Counted from the stretch's first letter, positions 25,671-34,552 are shown. The stretch: 64,000 nt of DNA from CAKSQF01 sp964582375 (GCA_964582375.1 CAZORL010000002.1:72843-136842), one strand, 5' to 3'. Numbers and translations are program-made. Notes: a model not told the origin generated them from the letters alone.

Positions 25671-26195
25671 TCAATCGACTCGAGTTACCAAAATAGTATA
25701 ATTTTGCCCTTTATCCGAGAGCGTGAGTGTCATCCCGACGGCAATTTTTTCCTTTCCCGCAAGATAAAACCCGCTGTCCTTTCGTGCACCCACTGCCGAA
25801 AGCGTTCCGCTGATCTTCTTTTTTGTGCTGTCACCGACACGCACGAACTCGTCGATCCTCGTCGTGTCCGGATTGACGGTCGATTTGAAAATGACCGTAT
25901 CGGCATCCGAAACATCTATATATCCCACCTCTCCGAACACCTTCGAGTCAAGGTAGAGAGTAGTTCCGACCTCCAGGGTGTTTGCCACCCGAGGATCGGC
26001 ATCGGTTATAACAAAGCCGATGCTGACGCGGTCGCTTGCCATTGCCTCGGTCATCAGTGCCTCAAGACGTCCTCTGAAAAAGAAGGACACCACGGAGGCG
26101 ACTATGAGCAGAAGGAGCAGGAGGTCGATAAGATTTCTGCGATATTTCTTTGCGCCGATCTTCGGTCGGCGATTGTTTTGCTCGTTGTACTCCAT
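25671..26195 (-). CDS. DUF4330-like membrane-anchored protein, copy 2
   Basis: A protein of about 174 residues with a basic cytoplasmic tail, one membrane helix (LIDLLLLLLIVASVVSFFF, about residues 23-41) and an outward domain of about 125 residues with VSIGFVITDADPRVANTLEVG, STVNPDTTRIDEFVRVGD and the ending GMTLTLSDKGQNYTILVTRV. It resembles DUF4330 proteins of Clostridia in layout. Their function is not known. Three ATGs lie within nine bases at the start (26204, 26201, 26195). GGAGGG overlaps the first too closely, so 26195 is preferred. The first ATG would overlap the stop of the upstream paralogue. It is the last gene of the operon that begins near 30604, and its pairing with a polysaccharide polymerase suggests a role in that polymer's assembly or export (inference). 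Confidence 0.7.
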   Translation of the reverse strand: MEYNEQNNRRPKIGAKKYRRNLIDLLLLLLIVASVVSFFFRGRLEALMTEAMASDRVSIGFVITDADPRVANTLEVGTTLYLDSKVFGEVGYIDVSDADTVIFKSTVNPDTTRIDEFVRVGDSTKKKISGTLSAVGARKDSGFYLAGKEKIAVGMTLTLSDKGQNYTILVTRVD

Positions 26196-26200
26196 GTTCA

Positions 26201-26779
26201 TCATCCCTCCTTATCAACGGTCCGATCGTCAGCATCGTCAACATCGATCTTTTGCACATCGGACACGGTCGCATCAAATTGGGCTTTTTTCGTTGACAGT
26301 GCAAGCGGCGCACCGATCTTTATTTCGCGATCGGCAACAACATAGCCCGAATCGGTCTCTTTGCCTTGAGCCTCTATGGTTACAACAAGATCAAGATAAC
26401 CGGGATAAGCAGCGTACACGAGAGAACCGTTTGAGTTGTCAAGTCCCGTTTTGACCATATGATCGGCATGTCCTATATGTGTGACCCTTCCGACAGCCTT
26501 TCCGTCAATATAGAAGGTATCACCGACCGAGAGAAAATCGCAAACTGCATCATCTCCCTGAGGTTCGACCGAATAAACGGTGGTATCTATGCCGCTGACA
26601 CAAAGCGAAAACGAAAGATCGACCGTCTCGCCGTCATCTTTACCGATCAGTGAAAAGACATCGGTGCCGCCGAATATCAGCAGAAGAGCAGTATAAACAA
26701 GTGCAAGTGCAAGAATAACAAATCCGATCAGAACGGCAGTATCGGCAATGCCGAAACTCTTTTTATTTTTGGTTTTCAT
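26201..26779 (-). CDS. DUF4330-like membrane-anchored protein, copy 1
   Basis: 192 residues with the same plan as the next gene: a short basic tail, one membrane helix (about residues 13-37, TAVLIGFVILALALVYTALLLIFGG) and an outward beta-rich domain. The domain has VDLSFSLCVSGIDTTVYSV, LSVGDTFYIDGKAVGRV and a C-terminal VVADREIKIGAPLALSTKKA, parallel in position to the copy 2 motifs VGTTLYLDSKVFGEV and KIAVGMTLTL. The two are probably ancient tandem duplicates. An acidic tail (DVDDADDRTVDKEG) is unique to this copy. AGGAAG precedes the ATG, and the gene lies 26 bases after the polymerase-like gene. Function is unknown, and context links it to a surface polysaccharide. Confidence 0.7.
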   Translation of the reverse strand: MKTKNKKSFGIADTAVLIGFVILALALVYTALLLIFGGTDVFSLIGKDDGETVDLSFSLCVSGIDTTVYSVEPQGDDAVCDFLSVGDTFYIDGKAVGRVTHIGHADHMVKTGLDNSNGSLVYAAYPGYLDLVVTIEAQGKETDSGYVVADREIKIGAPLALSTKKAQFDATVSDVQKIDVDDADDRTVDKEG

Positions 26780-26805
26780 CTGTTATCATCTTCCTTTCAT
26801 TGAGC

Positions 26806-28809
26806 CTAAATATCGATAGTCATATCGCCCGATGACGGTCCGACATCCATACGCAGTGCCGCCGTCTCTTCCTCGAAATGCCGCTTAACGGCAAGCACTA
26901 TGCCAACGAGAACGCAGAAAAGTTGTGCACAAACGGTATAGTCGAATATCCAAACGGTCATTCCGCAAACGAGAATTGAAAACATGGCTGATATACATGC
27001 ACACAGTACCTCTCTGCCGCGTTTTGCTCTCGGCATCCGCGTCAAGGTCGAGATCGCCGCCCTGAAACAAAGAAGAACTGCCGCCGCAAACAGAATCGTT
27101 CCGACAATTCCGGAGGTTACGAGCATGCCAAGGTAAAGACTTTGTGCATTTGATGCCGTGCATCCATCACTGACAACAGAATAAAGATCGGCAAAAGTTT
27201 GGGAAGAAAATCCCATACCGCAAAGAGGTTCAAACTTAACGAGTTCAAGAGAGCCCTTCCAGACCTCAAATCTTGAAACGAGCGAGGCGTCTCTAAGAAC
27301 GAGCACCGACAGTATCTTTTGAAGAACACTTTCCGGGAGCAGAAACAGCGCGATCGGCGATGCCGCAACGGCTATGAATACTATGCGAAAGACTTTGCCG
27401 ACAGTGAGTGCCGCCATCGCAAGAATGCCGACGGCAAGAGCGATCACCGCACTTTTCGAGCCTGTAAGGACGAGTGCCGCAATTTGAACGACAAGCGAAA
27501 CAGAGCCGGTCGAGATCGAGATCTTACGACGGCTGAGCAGAGCTGCCGTCAAAAAGATCGAGGCAAGCATCCAAACGGCAAGCATCTCGGGGGTTCGCAT
27601 GATATTGCCCGTGCCGATAGGTCTTTGAAGGATCACCGCGCGTGCGATCGCAAGCATTCCGACAAGCGTTGACGATGCACAGACGCAGGAGAGGAATTTG
27701 TCAAGCCATCTGCCTCTGACGAGAAGATTCTTGCAAAGATAGCAGATACAAAAGCAGGACGCCGAGGACAAAGCGTGGGACACATCGCCGCCGATCAGCT
27801 CGGCGACAGATATAAATCCAAAGAATATTGCGAGAGTTCCGTCAAGAGCGTCAAATGATGCAAGTCTGTTTCCGAGTGCCGCCTTTGCCGCAAAGGCAAG
27901 CGTCAATGTGATCACAAAAACAGCTGCAACAAGATCGGCATTTTCAAAGAGAAATGCAAAAGGTGCAAAAAAAGCAAACACGAGAAGCCCTGCCTCGGGA
28001 ACCGATACAACGGCAAACAGTATAAGTGTTACGAAAACAAGAGAGATGACCATCGATATCGGAACAAAACAGGTAAAAAGCCCGAGTACAAGACCAAAGC
28101 AAAACGGGAGGACTCCCGTATAACCGCCGTATGTTTCGGGTGAATCGGCATTTTTTTGCTTTTTACCGAGAAGATCTTCCTTACCAAACATCGGAACAAC
28201 GATCGCCCTGCCGATTCGACTCTCAAAAACATAATCCATAAGTGTGATGTTGTTTTTCGGAAGCAGAAACACAGACAGAATAACGAACGGAAAAAGCATT
28301 ATCAAAGAGAAGAAAATCGACGAGAGATCAACATCACTTGATGTAAAAAATCCCGCCATGCAGACAACTATCGATGTAAGCGAGAGTGCGAGGAGAAAAA
28401 ATCCGAGTGATGATGCGGGTACCTCGGGAATGGCGGCAAATCTGTCAATGACCGATGAGACGATCTTGTTTGAATGCACGGCATCACGCAGTCTGCTGCT
28501 TATCGGACTGCGCACCGTCTGTCTGTTATATATCCTCAGATTATCGTCGATATGCTCTGTTCCGATCTCTCTTTTTGGGTGATATTTTTTCTTGTAATGC
28601 CGTCTGCGTCTGTCGGCGGCAAGACTTACCGTTTTTGAATTTTTCACGCGGCGGTCGAAATTTTCGTAGGATGTGAAATATCTTCCGAAAAGACTCTTTT
28701 CGAGAAGCGACGCATATCTTTTATCAAAAAAACCGCATATTCTGCCGAAAATTGTGCCGTGCCGTTTTTCTTTTGTTTTTGATCTTTCGGTTTCGCCCAT
28801 CTGCGTCAC
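26806..28809 (-). CDS. O-antigen ligase/polymerase-like membrane protein (Wzy_C family)
   Basis: A 667-residue polytopic protein with about twelve membrane helices after a basic N-terminal cytoplasmic region of about 130 residues. The signature of the O-antigen ligase/Wzy superfamily is in the large outside loop and the following helix: SRFEVWKGSLELVKFEPLCGMGF, then CTASNAQSLYLGMLVTSGIVG (the usual H/N...YL....E/T.G..G pattern). Such enzymes join or polymerise undecaprenyl-linked glycans outside the membrane, as in TuaE-like and exopolysaccharide polymerases of Firmicutes. The polymer is unknown, and no glycosyltransferases or flippase are adjacent. A strong ribosome binding site (GGAGGTG) precedes the ATG. 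The gene is 49 bases downstream of trmD in what seems to be one operon, an unusual setting. Confidence 0.8.
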   Translation of the reverse strand: MTQMGETERSKTKEKRHGTIFGRICGFFDKRYASLLEKSLFGRYFTSYENFDRRVKNSKTVSLAADRRRRHYKKKYHPKREIGTEHIDDNLRIYNRQTVRSPISSRLRDAVHSNKIVSSVIDRFAAIPEVPASSLGFFLLALSLTSIVVCMAGFFTSSDVDLSSIFFSLIMLFPFVILSVFLLPKNNITLMDYVFESRIGRAIVVPMFGKEDLLGKKQKNADSPETYGGYTGVLPFCFGLVLGLFTCFVPISMVISLVFVTLILFAVVSVPEAGLLVFAFFAPFAFLFENADLVAAVFVITLTLAFAAKAALGNRLASFDALDGTLAIFFGFISVAELIGGDVSHALSSASCFCICYLCKNLLVRGRWLDKFLSCVCASSTLVGMLAIARAVILQRPIGTGNIMRTPEMLAVWMLASIFLTAALLSRRKISISTGSVSLVVQIAALVLTGSKSAVIALAVGILAMAALTVGKVFRIVFIAVAASPIALFLLPESVLQKILSVLVLRDASLVSRFEVWKGSLELVKFEPLCGMGFSSQTFADLYSVVSDGCTASNAQSLYLGMLVTSGIVGTILFAAAVLLCFRAAISTLTRMPRAKRGREVLCACISAMFSILVCGMTVWIFDYTVCAQLFCVLVGIVLAVKRHFEEETAALRMDVGPSSGDMTIDI

Positions 28810-28858
28810 CTCCGTTTCTTTTGTATTTTTTTTATTATTTATTCAACATTGTCCGTTT

Positions 28859-29533
28859 TTACAGAAGATCGGGACGATTTTTTTCGGTCAGACGGAGAGA
28901 CTCGACAGCTCGCCATTTTTCGATCTGCGCACGATCTCCGCACCGAAGCACCTCGGGCACTTCCCTTCCGCGAAAGACGGGAGGGCGAGTATACTGCGGA
29001 TATTCAAGTGCACCGCAAGCGATGCTTTCGTTTTCGAAGCACTCGGGATCGGCAAGCACGCCGTCAATCATCCGTGCCATGACATCAATGAGTATACATG
29101 CGGGAAGCTCGCCGCCGGTCAGGACATAATCACCGATCGATATTTCCTCATCAACTATCTCGTCAACGATCCGTCGATCGATTCCCTCGTAATGACCGCA
29201 AAGGATGGTAAGATTATCATATGAAAGCAGTTCGGCGGCTCTTTTTTGAGTGAGTATTTTTCCTTGAGGTGACATATAGACACAATGCGAGCTGCCCTGT
29301 TGCATCTTTCTGACGCTGTCAAAGCAGTCGCAGACGGGCGGTGCCGCCATCAGCATGCCTTTTCCTCCGCCGTAGGGAGTATCGTCAACTCTTCTGTGCT
29401 TGTCCTTTGACCAATCGCGGATATTGTGTGCCCTGACAGTTATAAGTCCAGCCTCTTTGGCTCTGCCGATTATGCTCGAATCTGTGACGACATCGATCAG
29501 CTCGGGAAAAAGTGTGAGTACGTCGAAATTCAT
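28859..29533 (-). CDS. trmD: tRNA (guanine-37-N1)-methyltransferase
   Basis: Makes m1G37 in tRNAs reading CNN codons, preventing +1 frameshifting. 224 residues of the SPOUT (trefoil knot) class. The N-terminal MNFDVLTLFPELIDV, the DDTPYGGGKGMLM loop, CGHYEGIDRRIVDE and the knot region EISIGDYVLTGGELPA are all present. The C-terminal domain is slightly short but ends in the usual region (RKRPDLL-like ending TEKNRPDLL). The ATG overlaps the rimM stop by four bases (ATGA). The canonical partners rpsP and rplS are absent here. One substrate of TrmD, tRNA-Pro(CGG), is encoded in this window at 44181-44257. Confidence 0.96.
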   Translation of the reverse strand: MNFDVLTLFPELIDVVTDSSIIGRAKEAGLITVRAHNIRDWSKDKHRRVDDTPYGGGKGMLMAAPPVCDCFDSVRKMQQGSSHCVYMSPQGKILTQKRAAELLSYDNLTILCGHYEGIDRRIVDEIVDEEISIGDYVLTGGELPACILIDVMARMIDGVLADPECFENESIACGALEYPQYTRPPVFRGREVPEVLRCGDRAQIEKWRAVESLRLTEKNRPDLL

Positions 29534-30060
29534 GAGAACATGCCCTCGATCGGATTAATGAAAAGTCCGTGTTCGAGATCGGTCTTTTCGATAAATTCGG
29601 GAACAGCGGGGAAAAGTCGGACATTTCCGTCATCATCGGTGATCTCGTACACATCGGATGCACCGTAGCTTGACACATCGGTTATCTTTCCGTAGATCCT
29701 ACCGCTTTTGGCATCAATTACATCAAGTCCAAGCAGATCGGCTATGTAATAGCTACCCTCTTTCAGCGACGGAAGATCGTTTCTGTCTGCGTAAAGCGAC
29801 ACGCCTTTAAGGCATGACGCAGTTTCTCTCGAATCAAATCCGTCTATATGAACGAGCATCACTCCCTCGCGATGACGAGTATTTCTCGACAGGTTACAGA
29901 GTGTATACTTTTCGCCCCGAACAATGCAGATCCTTTTAAGCGAGCGAAAGACGTCGGTCGAATCGCAAAGACAGGCGACAGTCAGATCGCCCGACACGCC
30001 GTGCACATTCTGCACGACGCCGACCTCGAGATATTTTTTATTTTCTGATATTTCAGACAT
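29530..30060 (-). CDS. rimM: 16S rRNA processing protein RimM
   Basis: An assembly factor for the 30S subunit head that binds protein S19. With the chosen start it has 176 residues, normal for the family: an N-terminal RimM barrel (YLEVGVVQNVHGVSGDLTVA) and a PRC-barrel C-terminal half (LLGLDVIDAKSGRIYGKITDV, then RLFPAVPEFIEKTDLEHG). The open frame extends 17 codons upstream, but the ATG at 30058-30060 has GAGGAA about ten bases upstream and begins at the normal place. It overlaps the flavin reductase stop by eight bases and trmD by four, so the three genes are tightly coupled. Confidence 0.93.
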   Translation of the reverse strand: MSEISENKKYLEVGVVQNVHGVSGDLTVACLCDSTDVFRSLKRICIVRGEKYTLCNLSRNTRHREGVMLVHIDGFDSRETASCLKGVSLYADRNDLPSLKEGSYYIADLLGLDVIDAKSGRIYGKITDVSSYGASDVYEITDDDGNVRLFPAVPEFIEKTDLEHGLFINPIEGMFS

Positions 30061-30604
30061 TTGGGACTGTTTCCTCATTGCTTTTATTGCCGGCTTTTTT
30101 ATCGAGAACACCGACGATCTCGCAAATGTATATCTTATGATAATCTTTTATGGGATACCATTTTTCGACGCTCTGATCAAGCAGATTTTCGGGACGGAGC
30201 GTATCGGTGTACAGCTTTTTCAAAAGATATACGCGATCGGCTTCGTTGACACCGACAAAGCCGTCTTTTTCAAAGGTCGTAAATCCGCAAAGCTTTGCCT
30301 TTTCGACATCTCTGCCGCTCTTTGTGCCGCATAGCTTAAGCTGATCCCTGTATTTTTCGTCAAACACCGAGACGGTAAGCGTGTCGGTCTTATCGGCAAG
30401 CTCTCTTGTATACCTGCCCGGGCGAACGAAAAGCGTACATATAGGCTTGCCCCAAAGCACGCCCATAGTTCCCCAGCTTGCAGTCATAAGGTTAAGATTA
30501 TCCTTTTCGTCATCCCGACAGCCTATTATAAGCCAACGGTTTCCTATCTCATCAAAAACGTTACCGCACAGCTCATGCGGCTTTACATACTCAAAATCAA
30601 ACAT
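30053..30604 (-). CDS. Flavin reductase-like FMN-binding protein
   Basis: 183 residues of the flavin reductase/flavoredoxin split-barrel family. Motifs fitting FMN binding are LNLMTASWGTMGVLWGKPICTLFVRPGRYT and the TLTVSVFDEKY strand, with GTKSGRDVEKAKLCGFT after it. Members of this group in anaerobes are small cytoplasmic flavoproteins that shuttle electrons or reduce flavins, and partner and substrate are not known. The ATG follows GGAAGGT. It is the first gene of the operon with rimM, trmD, the polymerase-like gene and two DUF4330 genes, and has a clear promoter 90 bases upstream. Its functional link to rRNA/tRNA maturation is not evident. Confidence 0.85.
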   Translation of the reverse strand: MFDFEYVKPHELCGNVFDEIGNRWLIIGCRDDEKDNLNLMTASWGTMGVLWGKPICTLFVRPGRYTRELADKTDTLTVSVFDEKYRDQLKLCGTKSGRDVEKAKLCGFTTFEKDGFVGVNEADRVYLLKKLYTDTLRPENLLDQSVEKWYPIKDYHKIYICEIVGVLDKKAGNKSNEETVPNV

Positions 30605-30647
30605 GTTACAGACCTTCCGTTAAGTTGCCGATCAACTGCAAATCACC

Positions 30648-30671
30648 AATAATATCGTCAATAATATCGTC
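30648..30671. repeat. Perfect tandem 12-bp repeat in the leader of the flavin reductase operon
   Basis: AATAATATCGTC occurs twice in direct succession (30648-30659 and 30660-30671). It lies between the predicted transcription start (about 30686) and the ribosome binding site of the minus-strand gene. It could be an operator or only a slippage product. Confidence 0.8.
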
Positions 30672-30692
30672 GCAAGATCCGGCTCTGTTGCT

Positions 30693-30721
30693 ATTATATA
30701 CTTTTTTTTGGATTTCGTCAA
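30693..30721 (-). promoter_or_regulatory. Sigma-A promoter of the flavin reductase-rimM-trmD operon
   Basis: On the minus strand TTGACG (30716-30721) and TATAAT (30693-30698) are 17 bases apart. It is divergent from the yybS promoter, with the two -35 elements only 19 bases apart. Confidence 0.85.
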
Positions 30722-30740
30722 GAGATTTTTTCGAAATTGC

Positions 30741-30769
30741 TTTACTTTTGAGAGAAATTATGATATAAT
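30741..30769 (+). promoter_or_regulatory. Sigma-A promoter of the yybS-gdpP-rplI-dnaB operon
   Basis: TTTACT (30741-30746) and TATAAT (30764-30769) are 17 bases apart, with TGA in front of the -10 (extended -10). It is 93 bases upstream of the chosen yybS ATG. Confidence 0.75.
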
Positions 30770-30861
30770 AGAACGGAACGGACGAAAAAACCAATGAAAA
30801 ATGGAAACATTTGGAAAAGGCAGCCGTGTGGGCACCTGCAACCGTCAATGAAAGGACAGTT

Positions 30862-31935
30862 ATGGATATTCAAAATCAAAACGATCTTCAAAAAATACCG
30901 TCAAAAAAGCTGTCAAGGATGCTGCTCATACTTGCGATAGTCCTCGGTGCGCTCAGTCCGACATCGGGCGGCGTATTATTGACCGCGATCGCCGTCACGG
31001 TTGCGACCGTCCCATTTCTCTGTCTTTCTGCAAAGGGCGGTCGTCCGCGGATGCTTGCCGTTGCAGGGCTGTCATATGCCCTATCCTGTCTCGGAGCGGC
31101 AGCGATATCCCTCCTTGCCGATGGAAGCGTTTCGCCGACATGTCTGAGTGCAGGAGCATATGCAGTGATCGCACTCATAACAGCCATTTGCGTATACTCG
31201 CTGAAAAGTCGGCTTTTCACAGAGTCCATGGCATCGATTGCCCTTTCGATCGTTATGATATTGACCGTCTCACTATCGGCTGTCTATTACTGCAAGGCAG
31301 AGGGTATAACCGAGTTCTCTTCGATGATCAGGCAACTGGACACCGTCATTGAAAAGCAGCTTATCACCACATTTGAAGACACCTTTAGAGAAAGCGGGAT
31401 CGCCTCTTACGAAATCGAAACACTTAAAGAACTCATAAAGAGCACATGGTTTTATACCAAGCTGCTCTTACCGAGCATCGTTTATCTTTCATCGCATATT
31501 ATCATTCACATTTCGTGCGGCATATTCAGACGGATAATGCTCGGGTATTATTACGGAAGCAGGAAACTTAGCGGTTGGCTGCTCTCTCCGTCACCGATCT
31601 GTGCGATCTTGTTTTTGCTCTTCACTCAAGCGGTAACCATATGCGATCTGCTCGGATCCTTTCTTGAAGACAAGGATCTCACTACTTTCACGATTCTCAT
31701 AATGAACCTTGTACTCATAACGATCCTTCCTTGTCTTGCCTTCGGTTTCAGGTGGCTTAAGGCATCGATAAGATCGCACAAGCCGTATTCCGTACTGTTT
31801 CTTATTATTCTCATTTTGATCGCCCTTGTTGCCGGGTATTTTGCCATCTTGATACTTGCGGTACTCGGCGCAATCGTGAAAATAATGGAATACGTGAACA
31901 ACATGGCAAAACGAAGGTCCGACCGCGAGCAATAA
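30862..31935 (+). CDS. yybS: YybS-like integral membrane protein (DUF2232)
   Basis: About 357 residues with eight or more predicted membrane helices. It belongs to the DUF2232/YybS group, whose genes lie directly upstream of gdpP and rplI in Bacillus and many Clostridia, and that synteny is exact here. Molecular function is not established. Some relatives resemble membrane components of ECF-type transporters. The longest ORF begins at a TTG (30811) without a ribosome binding site. The ATG at 30862 is preceded by GAAAGGA at five bases and begins MDIQNQNDLQ. The C-terminal cytoplasmic tail is short and basic (AKRRSDREQ). gdpP starts 38 bases downstream. Confidence 0.8.
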   Translation: MDIQNQNDLQKIPSKKLSRMLLILAIVLGALSPTSGGVLLTAIAVTVATVPFLCLSAKGGRPRMLAVAGLSYALSCLGAAAISLLADGSVSPTCLSAGAYAVIALITAICVYSLKSRLFTESMASIALSIVMILTVSLSAVYYCKAEGITEFSSMIRQLDTVIEKQLITTFEDTFRESGIASYEIETLKELIKSTWFYTKLLLPSIVYLSSHIIIHISCGIFRRIMLGYYYGSRKLSGWLLSPSPICAILFLLFTQAVTICDLLGSFLEDKDLTTFTILIMNLVLITILPCLAFGFRWLKASIRSHKPYSVLFLIILILIALVAGYFAILILAVLGAIVKIMEYVNNMAKRRSDREQ

Positions 31936-31973
31936 AGCGAAAAAACACTCACAACTCACAAGGAGAAAAAGGC

Positions 31974-33995
31974 ATGAAAAACAGATTAAGAAGCATCTGC
32001 AAGGCTTTGCCCGTGCGGCTTGCCGCCGTGATCGCACCTGCGATCATTGCCATGATGTTACTTCAATATTTCACTGCAAGCAGAGGTGCATCTCTTATCG
32101 TCTTCATCTCGATCTCGCTTGTTTACATCGGGATAATGACGGTCCTATTCTTGGCACGCAGATCAAGCGGCAAACACGGCACGCCCGATACCCATACGGG
32201 GTTTACCCCCGATATAAACACCACTCTCTACAACTCGGTCAGCTCACCGATATGCGCCTGTGACATGTACGGCTTGATCAGATGGGGCAACAAGGCGTTC
32301 AGAGAGATATCCGATTCAGCCGGACGCAATATCCGCAGATTTTCGGAGATCGCGGGTATCGGCATTGACCAAGTGAAGTCAACAATAGACGGCAGCAAGG
32401 AGTGCATGATCACCGTTGCGGGGAAAAATTACAGGATCGAGGGCACCGTTCTCGGAAGTGACCAGGACATGCTTTACATCACCATCTGGCATGATGTGTC
32501 CGATCTGGAGCGAGTACGTCAGGAGCTGTCGGACAACGATGCGCTGATCGCCTATATTTATATCGACAACCTCGAGGAGCTGGCACAGATAGAGCGTGAC
32601 AACTATGCCTCTGCGACAGCCGCCGCAGAGCGAATCTTATTCGAATGGGCAGCAAGTGTCAACGGAGTCCTCATAAGCTACGAGCGCGACAAATATGTCC
32701 TCTTTTACAAAGCAAAATATCTGACCGCCTTCATTGACAGCAAATTCGACATTCTCGACAAAATAAGGGAGATACGCGTCGGTTCGGGATATCTTCCGAT
32801 CACTATATCGATCGGAACGTCCAACATAGGCAAGAACTTCAGCGAAAAGCGTGACAATGCATACTCGGCACTAAAATTCGCACTTGCCAAGGGCGGTGAC
32901 CAAGCGATGGTCAAGACCGAAAAGTTCAGTTATCATTTCGGCGGCATGACCAAGACCTCGCAAAAGCGATCGGCTGTCAAATCACACACGATCTCTCGTG
33001 CGCTCTCGGCGCAGATCTGTCGCTCGTCGAATGTTTTGATAATGGGACACCGAAATCCCGATTTCGACTGCTTTGGCTCCTGTGTCGGCATGGCGCGACT
33101 TTGCACATATCTCGGCGTCGAATGCAACATAATCATCGACAAGAGCAGTCCGAACATCGAAAAATGCTTCCCTTTGCTCAATGGGCTTGACGAATATGAC
33201 AATATGTTCGTAACCTCCACCGAGTCGCTCGATCTCATCCGCAATGACACGACGCTGATAGTTTGCGATGTCAACAACAACTCGCAGTTTGAGTTGCCGG
33301 GTCTTGCCGACAGAGTCGGAAATGTCGTGTACATCGACCATCACCGTCAGACCGAGGAATTTACCACCACTCCGCTGCTTTCATACATTGAGCCGTCGGC
33401 ATCGTCGGCGTGCGAACTTGTATCCGAGATCCTCGAACAGGTAAGCGACAGTCTTCTTCGTCCGCAAGAGGCAAATCTCATGTATGCCGGCATCGTACTT
33501 GACACAAAGCATTTTGTCATCAACACGGGCGTTCGTACATTTGAGTCAGCGAGATACCTGCGTTCTATCGGCGACCCGGCAGAAACATACGATCTGTTCA
33601 GAACCGGACTTGACGAAATGGCAAGAGAGGCGCGATTTGAGATAAGCAAAGAGCCGTACCGCAAAACCGTCATGATAGCACTCAACGATCTTGACGGCAA
33701 CGACGAGGGTGACATTACAATAGGTGCGAAGATATCCGACAGGCTCTTAAATGTCGAGGGAATCGAGGCGACATTCGTTATTCTCCGCCTTGACGGAGCG
33801 TTCAGGATATCTGCACGCTCATCGGGCGACATAAATGTCGAGACGATACTGCGCAGGCTCGGCGGCGGCGGACATTTTAATGCGGCAGGGGCGAGCTGGA
33901 ACGAGAGTTCGAGTGCGCACGACCTAATAAATGCACTCAAGAGATCGATCGACATTTTCCTTGACGAGGAGCGCGGACGACTTGAGGCAGACTAA
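31974..33995 (+). CDS. gdpP: Cyclic-di-AMP phosphodiesterase GdpP
   Basis: Hydrolyses the second messenger c-di-AMP to pApA, lowering a signal that controls turgor, potassium uptake and wall stress. 673 residues. It has two membrane helices (within about 14-62), a PAS-like domain (about 85-165, SSPICACDMYGLIRWGNKAF), and a degenerate GGDEF domain (about 175-310, TISIGTSNIGKNFSEKRDNAY; no GGDEF motif). The DHH-DHHA1 phosphodiesterase follows, with MGHRNPDFDCFGS (His359, Asp363, Asp365), CDVNN, DHH at 455-457 in YIDHHRQ and GGGGHFNAAG near the C terminus. Metal ligands are intact, so activity is expected. AAGGAG precedes the ATG. It is the second gene of the yybS operon. Confidence 0.95.
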   Translation: MKNRLRSICKALPVRLAAVIAPAIIAMMLLQYFTASRGASLIVFISISLVYIGIMTVLFLARRSSGKHGTPDTHTGFTPDINTTLYNSVSSPICACDMYGLIRWGNKAFREISDSAGRNIRRFSEIAGIGIDQVKSTIDGSKECMITVAGKNYRIEGTVLGSDQDMLYITIWHDVSDLERVRQELSDNDALIAYIYIDNLEELAQIERDNYASATAAAERILFEWAASVNGVLISYERDKYVLFYKAKYLTAFIDSKFDILDKIREIRVGSGYLPITISIGTSNIGKNFSEKRDNAYSALKFALAKGGDQAMVKTEKFSYHFGGMTKTSQKRSAVKSHTISRALSAQICRSSNVLIMGHRNPDFDCFGSCVGMARLCTYLGVECNIIIDKSSPNIEKCFPLLNGLDEYDNMFVTSTESLDLIRNDTTLIVCDVNNNSQFELPGLADRVGNVVYIDHHRQTEEFTTTPLLSYIEPSASSACELVSEILEQVSDSLLRPQEANLMYAGIVLDTKHFVINTGVRTFESARYLRSIGDPAETYDLFRTGLDEMAREARFEISKEPYRKTVMIALNDLDGNDEGDITIGAKISDRLLNVEGIEATFVILRLDGAFRISARSSGDINVETILRRLGGGGHFNAAGASWNESSSAHDLINALKRSIDIFLDEERGRLEAD

Positions 33996-34044
33996 CAAAC
34001 AACAAATTTCTGTTCTACAGTAAAAGCAAGAAAGGAAACACACA

Positions 34045-34494
34045 ATGAAGGTAATACTCACACAAGATGTAAAATCACAGGGTAAAAAGGGCGATGTCGT
34101 AAACGTATCCGACGGATACGCACGCAACTTTCTCTTTCCGAAGAAGCTCGCCATCGAGGCAGACTCCAAGGCATTAAACGAGATCAAAGCAAAGGCAGAA
34201 TCGCAGAAATACAAAGAGGCGACCGAGCGTGCAAATGCTCTGGAGCTTGCGAAAAAGCTTGAGGGATGCATGATGGACTTTGCGATCGCATCGGGCAGTG
34301 ACACAAAGCTTTACGGTTCGGTAACATCCAAAGAGATCGCCGAAAACATCGCAAAGAAATACGGCATATCGATCGACAAGCGCAAGATAGTACTTGACAA
34401 ACCCATCAAGAATTACGGAATCTACACGCTTGACATAAAGCTCTACCCCGACATCGTCGCGCATGTTAAGGTCGAGGTTCATAACGTCAAATAA
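34045..34494 (+). CDS. rplI: 50S ribosomal protein L9
   Basis: 149 residues, the usual L9 size. The N-terminal RNA-binding domain MKVILTQDVKSQGKKGDVVNVSDGYARNFLFPKKLA is nearly the family consensus. It is followed by the long connecting helix and the C-terminal domain (KLYGSVTSKEIAENIAKKYG, then KNYGIYTLDIKLYPDIVAHV). AAAGGA precedes the ATG. It lies between gdpP and dnaB, the standard Firmicutes order. As a ribosomal protein it needs high expression, and no separate promoter was seen in the 49-base gap upstream. Confidence 0.98.
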   Translation: MKVILTQDVKSQGKKGDVVNVSDGYARNFLFPKKLAIEADSKALNEIKAKAESQKYKEATERANALELAKKLEGCMMDFAIASGSDTKLYGSVTSKEIAENIAKKYGISIDKRKIVLDKPIKNYGIYTLDIKLYPDIVAHVKVEVHNVK

Positions 34495-34522
34495 GCTTTA
34501 GAAAAAACAAAAAGTAAGACAC

Positions 34523-34552
34523 AGGAAGGAAGCTTTCGCCAGCACGAAAGCT
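34523..34552 (+). promoter_or_regulatory. Ribosome binding site separated from the dnaB start by a hairpin
   Basis: AGGAAGGA (34523-34530) is followed at once by AGCTTTCG (34531-34538), which pairs perfectly with CGAAAGCT (34545-34552). A GTG follows at 34553 and an ATG at 34565. Linear spacing is too long (22 or 34 bases). If the hairpin forms, the effective spacing to the ATG is about 12. Confidence 0.55.
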
